Of a DNA stretch of 6,749 nt, positions 6,534 to 6,749 are shown in pieces. The translations under genes were made by a program, and so were the position numbers. The notes under the pieces were generated by a model that had not been told where the DNA came from, searched no databases, and saw only the letters and a program-made list of their open reading frames with translations. Numbering within the stretch: the stretch's first letter is position 1; the number at the start of each line of letters is the position of its first letter. Location of the stretch: positions 1-6,749 of the forward strand of contig DATHBP010000171.1 in assembly GCA_035296085.1 (NCBI GenBank), given 5' to 3'. Source of the stretch: DATHBP01 sp035296085 (GTDB lineage: Bacteria > Actinomycetota > Actinomycetes > Propionibacteriales > Nocardioidaceae).

Positions 6534-6551
6534 CGTACCGGCCGACGTACG
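6534..6551. repeat. 18-base interrupted palindrome upstream of the kelch gene
   Basis: CGTAC at 6534-6538 is perfectly complementary to GTACG at 6547-6551, with the self-complementary CGGCCG at 6539-6544 between them. It lies 22 to 39 bases before the kelch start codon, a position suited to an operator or leader hairpin. No known regulator motif is recognised and chance formation is possible. Confidence 0.3.
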
Positions 6552-6638
6552 AAGCGGTAACGATGCCGCATCAGGGATGAGGCGTCATGGTGGCCCCGGC
6601 GACCCTGAAGTCTCATCGTCGGTCGGTGCTCGCATCGC

Positions 6639-6644
6639 TAGGCT
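6639..6644 (+). promoter_or_regulatory. possible -10 element of the tRNA-Val promoter
   Basis: TAGGCT matches the TANNNT pattern of actinobacterial vegetative promoters. It would place transcription start near 6651, a few bases before the mature tRNA 5' end at 6659. No convincing -35 element is seen 17 or 18 bases upstream (about 6615-6621), so this rests on position and one hexamer. Confidence 0.3.
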
Positions 6645-6658
6645 GAGCCGCATCGGCG

Positions 6659-6730
6659 GGGCGCATAGCTCAGCGGTAGAGCACCTGCCTTACAAGCAGG
6701 CGGCCACAGGTTCGATCCCTGTTGCGCCCA
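6659..6730 (+). tRNA. tRNA-Val (anticodon TAC)
   Basis: The full cloverleaf folds by eye. The 7-bp acceptor stem GGGCGCA (6659-6665) pairs perfectly with TGCGCCC (6723-6729), with discriminator A6730. The D stem is GCTC/GAGC (6668-6671, 6679-6682). The anticodon stem is CCTGC/GCAGG (6684-6688, 6696-6700) with loop CTTACAA, giving anticodon TAC at 6691-6693, which reads GUA valine codons. A five-base variable loop (6701-6705) follows, then the T arm ACAGG/CCTGT with loop TTCGATC (6711-6717). The 3' CCA is not encoded; the genomic sequence after the discriminator is CCC. There is no intron. Confidence 0.97.
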
Positions 6731-6749
6731 CCCGAGAACGCACGCATCA

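Larger units (their letters stand above)
6513..6658. other. intergenic region between the kelch gene and tRNA-Val
   Basis: These 146 bases contain no reading frame I can support. They should carry the promoter of the kelch gene (minus strand) and of the tRNA (plus strand). Three short palindromes cluster on the kelch side: 6534-6551, 6562-6572 (GATGCCGCATC) and 6577-6588 (ATGAGGCGTCAT). No clear -10/-35 pair for the kelch gene was found. Confidence 0.5.

Noticed and set aside
6659..6749. tRNA-Val as an integration site for a mobile element
   Set aside because: The window ends 19 bases after the tRNA. No integrase and no repeated tRNA 3' end is visible, so there is no evidence of insertion.
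1..6749. A hidden new system such as CRISPR, retron, toxin-antitoxin, phage or secondary-metabolite cluster
   Set aside because: Both strands were read. All substantial frames belong to known families, no regularly spaced repeats occur, and intergenic spaces are short.

Overview
The window is a 6.7 kb stretch of ordinary-looking chromosome from a high-GC actinobacterium (Actinomycetota). Three things point there: strong G/C bias at wobble positions with frequent GTG starts; a homodimeric-type pyruvate dehydrogenase E1 (AceE) divergent from a DUF3052 gene and a 1-Cys peroxiredoxin of the AhpE family, an arrangement also known from Mycobacterium tuberculosis (aceE / Rv2239c / ahpE); and an oxidoreductase of the luciferase-like class expected to use cofactor F420. 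The genus cannot be named from the sequence alone.

Layout: (1) 1-432 (+) is the 3' part of an M23 zinc metallopeptidase gene, cut by the left edge. (2) 496-1449 (-) is an F420-dependent LLM-class oxidoreductase, lying 51 bases downstream of (3) aceE, 1501-4260 (-); the two probably share a transcript. (4) 4261-4489 is a 229-base divergent control region. (5) 4490-4927 (+) is a DUF3052 protein and 4924-5427 (+) an AhpE-like peroxiredoxin; they overlap by four bases (GTGA), so translation is probably coupled. (6) 5358-6512 (-) is a secreted kelch-repeat lipoprotein whose 3' end overlaps the peroxiredoxin gene convergently by 70 bases. (7) 6513-6658 is intergenic with short palindromes. (8) 6659-6730 (+) is a complete tRNA-Val(TAC).

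The genes combine central carbon metabolism (pyruvate to the acetyl group for acetyl-CoA), redox chemistry (F420 oxidoreductase, peroxiredoxin) and envelope functions (M23 peptidase, kelch lipoprotein). I found no mobile element, CRISPR array, toxin-antitoxin pair, defence island or biosynthetic cluster, and no convincing new system. The points most worth a second look are the convergent overlap that encodes the peroxiredoxin C-terminus on the antisense of the last kelch blade, the extra cysteines in a nominally 1-Cys peroxiredoxin, the F420 oxidoreductase directly behind aceE, and its probably misassigned start codon.
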